Part shown: positions 6,056 through 7,629 of the stretch, in pieces
Layout of the letters: each line of letters opens with the position of its first letter
Numbering within the stretch: the first letter of the stretch is position 1
NCBI GenBank assembly: GCA_945860255.1
Contig: CAMAQI010000111.1
Location: forward strand, 1-7,629
Direction of reading: 5' to 3'
DNA: 7,629 bases
DNA from: Methylacidiphilum caldifontis
GTDB lineage: Bacteria > Verrucomicrobiota > Verrucomicrobiia > Methylacidiphilales > CAMAQI01
The notes under the pieces: model-generated
The model's input: the letters and a program-made list of their open reading frames with translations, nothing else
The model's database searches: none
What the model was told of the DNA's origin: nothing
Made by a program: the position numbers and the translations under genes

Positions 6056-7041
6056 CAGAGGTTTGCCGATCCCTTTTGCGAGCAGTAAAAACGCCCGGTT
6101 TTTCACCCCAAGCTCTGAATGAATTATTTGATGGTGAAAAAGTAAGTCATCTCCTGGGGTTTGACCGAAATCAATTCACTCAAATTCGTCGTGAGACGGC
6201 ACGAAAGTTTTCATTTTCAGGCGTTCAAGATAAAATCCCCTTGGCACTGGAAAGCAATCGACTTGTTTCTCCAGGGGAGGGAAGAGGGGGGTATCTCTTG
6301 AAGCCCATTCCCTTGATTGATGGATTTCAACAACTGGAGGATGTTCCAGCCAATGAACATCTGACCATGCAAATCGCACGGCAAGTATTTGGGATCGAAA
6401 CGGCAAAAAACGCTCTTCTTCTATTTTCCGATGATAAACCGGTTTATCTTACCCGTCGATTTGACATTAGCCCCGCCACCTCTAACAAACTTCGTCAGGA
6501 GGATTTTTGCCAGCTGGGAGAAAGATCGGAGCAAACCCACGGGAAAAACTTTAAATATGATTCGAGCTACGAAGAGGCGGCGGACCTGATCAGGAGATAT
6601 TGCAGCTCAGCCCCCGTACAGCTCACTCGCTACTTTAAACTGGTCACCTTCTGTTATCTGATTGGAAATGGGGATGCTCACCTTAAGAACTTTTCCCTGA
6701 TTGAGACTTCGGATGGCGATTTTGTGCTTTCAGAGGCCTACGATCTTCTGGCGACCAGTCTTCACTCTCCTCATGAGACTCGGATGGCCTTAGATCTGTT
6801 TGTCGACCATGAAACAGAGTTTTTTAAAGTGAACGGTTTTTACGGACGACCCGACTTTCTGGAATTTGCTAAACGAATAGGAGTCCCTGAACTTCTAGCA
6901 GTAAACTTTCTCTCTCAGATCGACGAAAAAATATCACACGTGGAAGCAATGGTACGGCATAGTTTTCTTTCTGCGGAAGGCAAAAAGAAATATCTCGGTA
7001 TATTTAAAGACCGACTTCTTTCCATGAAGCCAATTATTTAA
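6052..7041 (+). CDS. hipT: HipT-like serine/threonine kinase toxin
   Basis: A 329-residue HipA-superfamily kinase without the N-terminal subdomain 1, close in length to HipT of E. coli O127, which phosphorylates tryptophanyl-tRNA synthetase. Visible parts are a short N-terminal region with CRSLL and LLGFDRNQFTQI (34-45); the glycine-rich loop KFSFSGVQDKIPL (52-64) with S54 and S56 at the positions of the two autophosphorylated serines (S57/S59) of HipT; the ATP-binding lysine in GYLLKP (K84); ENxH-like NEHLTMQIA (101-109); YLTRRFD (132-138) and QEDFCQL (149-155); the catalytic loop IGNGDAHLKNFS with D208 and N213; and the metal-binding YDLLA with D231. All kinase residues are intact, so an active toxin is expected. 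The start overlaps the hipS stop by ATGA. The N-terminal CxxC pair seen in some short HipA kinases is absent. The substrate cannot be told from sequence. Confidence 0.9.
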   Translation: MTEVCRSLLRAVKTPGFSPQALNELFDGEKVSHLLGFDRNQFTQIRRETARKFSFSGVQDKIPLALESNRLVSPGEGRGGYLLKPIPLIDGFQQLEDVPANEHLTMQIARQVFGIETAKNALLLFSDDKPVYLTRRFDISPATSNKLRQEDFCQLGERSEQTHGKNFKYDSSYEEAADLIRRYCSSAPVQLTRYFKLVTFCYLIGNGDAHLKNFSLIETSDGDFVLSEAYDLLATSLHSPHETRMALDLFVDHETEFFKVNGFYGRPDFLEFAKRIGVPELLAVNFLSQIDEKISHVEAMVRHSFLSAEGKKKYLGIFKDRLLSMKPII

Positions 7042-7075
7042 TTGGGGGCAGGAGAAGGGAGAAAAACAAGAGTCA

Positions 7076-7096
7076 TTAACCGCAGAGGACGCAGAG
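7076..7096 (+). repeat. Dispersed CRCARAGRA-type intergenic repeat
   Basis: The stretch consists of a TTAAC head followed by two 9-bp units of the form CGCAGAGGA and CGCAGAGTA, with a decayed third unit to about 7108. It shares head and unit with both arms of the inverted repeat at 2268-2393. Sequences of this type are, from memory, scattered between genes in many environmental bacterial genomes; their function is unknown. Confidence 0.55.
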
Positions 7097-7101
7097 TATC
7101 G

Positions 7102-7146
7102 CTGAGAATTCAAATATTTTCGTTTAGTGTTAACTCAGTTTTATTT
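7102..7146 (+). terminator. Weak candidate terminator for hipBST
   Basis: CTGAG (7102-7106) can pair with CTCAG (7134-7138) around a long AT-rich loop, and TTTTATTT follows directly. The short stem and long loop make this a poor intrinsic terminator, but it is the only U-tract hairpin seen downstream of hipT. Confidence 0.22.
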
Positions 7147-7201
7147 GGCAACCAGAAATGGATGTTTGTATTTCTCGTAGCCTGCATTTAAATGAGTGTT
7201 T

Positions 7202-7260
7202 ATTAGTGTAAATTAGTGGTTAAAAATATTTGTCTTTTTCTTCGTGTTTTCGTGACTTCG
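7202..7260. repeat. Short-period repeat stretch (ATTAGTG pair and TTCGTG pair)
   Basis: ATTAGTGTAA and ATTAGTGGTT lie in tandem at 7202-7221 with a 10-bp period, followed at 7238-7260 by TTCGTG-like units with a 9-10 bp period. The period and the GTGGTTAA end mirror the reverse complement of the CRCARAGRA repeats, suggesting a related family in the opposite orientation. The sequences are degenerate, so this is a moderate call. Confidence 0.4.
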
Positions 7261-7306
7261 CCCTGTACGCCGTAGTGCTTGGACGAAGGTGTATGTGAAA
7301 ATGTCT

Positions 7307-7629
7307 TTATTGGTTTTCTAATTCCAGTAAAAACTTCCACGCGGGTACTACAAATATTTTTCCTGCGCTGACTTTAATTGTTTCACTTTGGGAGCGCGTG
7401 ATAATAAATCCTTCAGAGGTTTTACGTTCCGTCATCGCTTCTTCGAGCGCCTGGAGTTCACGGGCTCGAGTTGAGGGAAGATTAAGATTATCGCATACCT
7501 GAATAAGCTTTCGTGTACGGTCGGCGTTTTGAACAATAAAATCAATTTCACGACCACTTTTTGTCCGGTAGTAAAATACTTGCGGATAACGCCTTCTCAG
7601 TCCGAGAAAGATCATATTTTCGAGTAAAT
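7307..7629 (-). CDS. DUF4143 C-terminal end of an AAA-family ATPase (truncated by window edge)
   Basis: The frame is open to the right edge, reading LLENMIFLGLRRRYPQ before the rest, so the ATG at 7613-7615 is internal and the gene starts outside the window. Visible motifs are LLENMIFLGLRRR, VFYYRTKSGREIDFIV, LIQVCDNLNLPSTRARELQAL, EGFIITRS and a final VVPAWKFLLE. This is the C-terminal DUF4143 domain, in which the SGxEIDFIV stretch resembles a PD-(D/E)xK nuclease-type core. Such proteins are about 400 residues, with an N-terminal P-loop ATPase (not visible here) thought to act on DNA or in mobile/defence contexts, though no firm function is known. It converges on hipT, and its TAA is at 7307-7309. 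Confidence 0.9.
   Translation of the reverse strand, partial: LLENMIFLGLRRRYPQVFYYRTKSGREIDFIVQNADRTRKLIQVCDNLNLPSTRARELQALEEAMTERKTSEGFIITRSQSETIKVSAGKIFVVPAWKFLLELENQ

Larger units (their letters stand above)
7042..7306. other. Non-coding repeat-rich spacer after hipT
   Basis: These 265 bases separate the convergent hipT (+) and the DUF4143 gene (-). No open frame resembling a protein was found. The spacer holds three repeat-like stretches: TTAACCGCAGAGGACGCAGAG at 7076-7096, a tandem ATTAGTG pair at 7202-7218, and an alternating TTCGTG-type stretch at 7238-7260, plus a weak hairpin at 7102-7146. Confidence 0.6.

Noticed and set aside
6040..6070. hipS and hipT as one hipA gene broken by a frameshift
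   Set aside because: The clean ATGA overlap, matching the hipB/hipS junction, together with lengths equal to known HipS and HipT and the SxS motif, points to natural separate genes.
7254..7288. CTTCG/CGAAG hairpin near the DUF4143 gene end
   Set aside because: Short imperfect stem with a long loop and no U-tract; kept only as part of the repeat-rich spacer.
1..7629. CRISPR array, tRNA, rRNA or insertion-sequence transposase
   Set aside because: No regularly spaced 25-40 bp repeats, cloverleaf-like sequence, rRNA stretch or transposase motif was seen on either strand.

Overview
The window appears to be a fragment of a Gram-negative-type bacterial chromosome from an environmental or uncultured lineage. 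The gene content (pyruvate phosphate dikinase, L-rhamnose isomerase, RhaT-type symporter) and the intergenic repeats built on a degenerate CRCARAGRA unit are, from memory, common in Verrucomicrobia/Omnitrophota-like genomes. That placement is a weak guess, because no rRNA or lineage marker is present.

Layout from left to right. Positions 1-2263 (+) hold the C-terminal four fifths or so of pyruvate phosphate dikinase; its N-terminus lies off the left edge. Positions 2264-2465 are a convergent intergenic spacer dominated by a large imperfect inverted repeat. Positions 4957-2466 (-) hold a two-gene L-rhamnose operon, rhaA then rhaT. Positions 5310-5086 (-) hold the wreck of a YefM/YoeB toxin-antitoxin pair: an internal deletion joins the first half of the antitoxin to the last third of the toxin, out of frame. 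Positions 5311-5495 are a divergent control region with three palindromic operator-like sites (the third runs into the hipB start) and candidate promoters in both directions. Positions 5496-7041 (+) hold a compact three-gene operon, hipB-hipS-hipT, with both junctions overlapping by ATGA; it is a HipBST-type tripartite toxin-antitoxin system. Positions 7042-7306 are non-coding and repeat-rich. Positions 7307-7629 (-) hold the C-terminal end of an AAA ATPase with a DUF4143 domain, cut by the right edge.

RhaT would import L-rhamnose with protons and RhaA would convert it to L-rhamnulose. The kinase and aldolase needed next are not in this operon, which is closed at both ends. PpdK interconverts pyruvate and phosphoenolpyruvate and is probably independent of the rhamnose genes. 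The 5.0-7.1 kb section looks like an accessory defence/toxin-antitoxin patch inserted next to metabolic genes.

The most interesting material is the HipBST operon, with an S-F-S motif in the kinase loop and twin operators exactly 60 bp apart, and the fused YefM-YoeB deletion remnant beside it.
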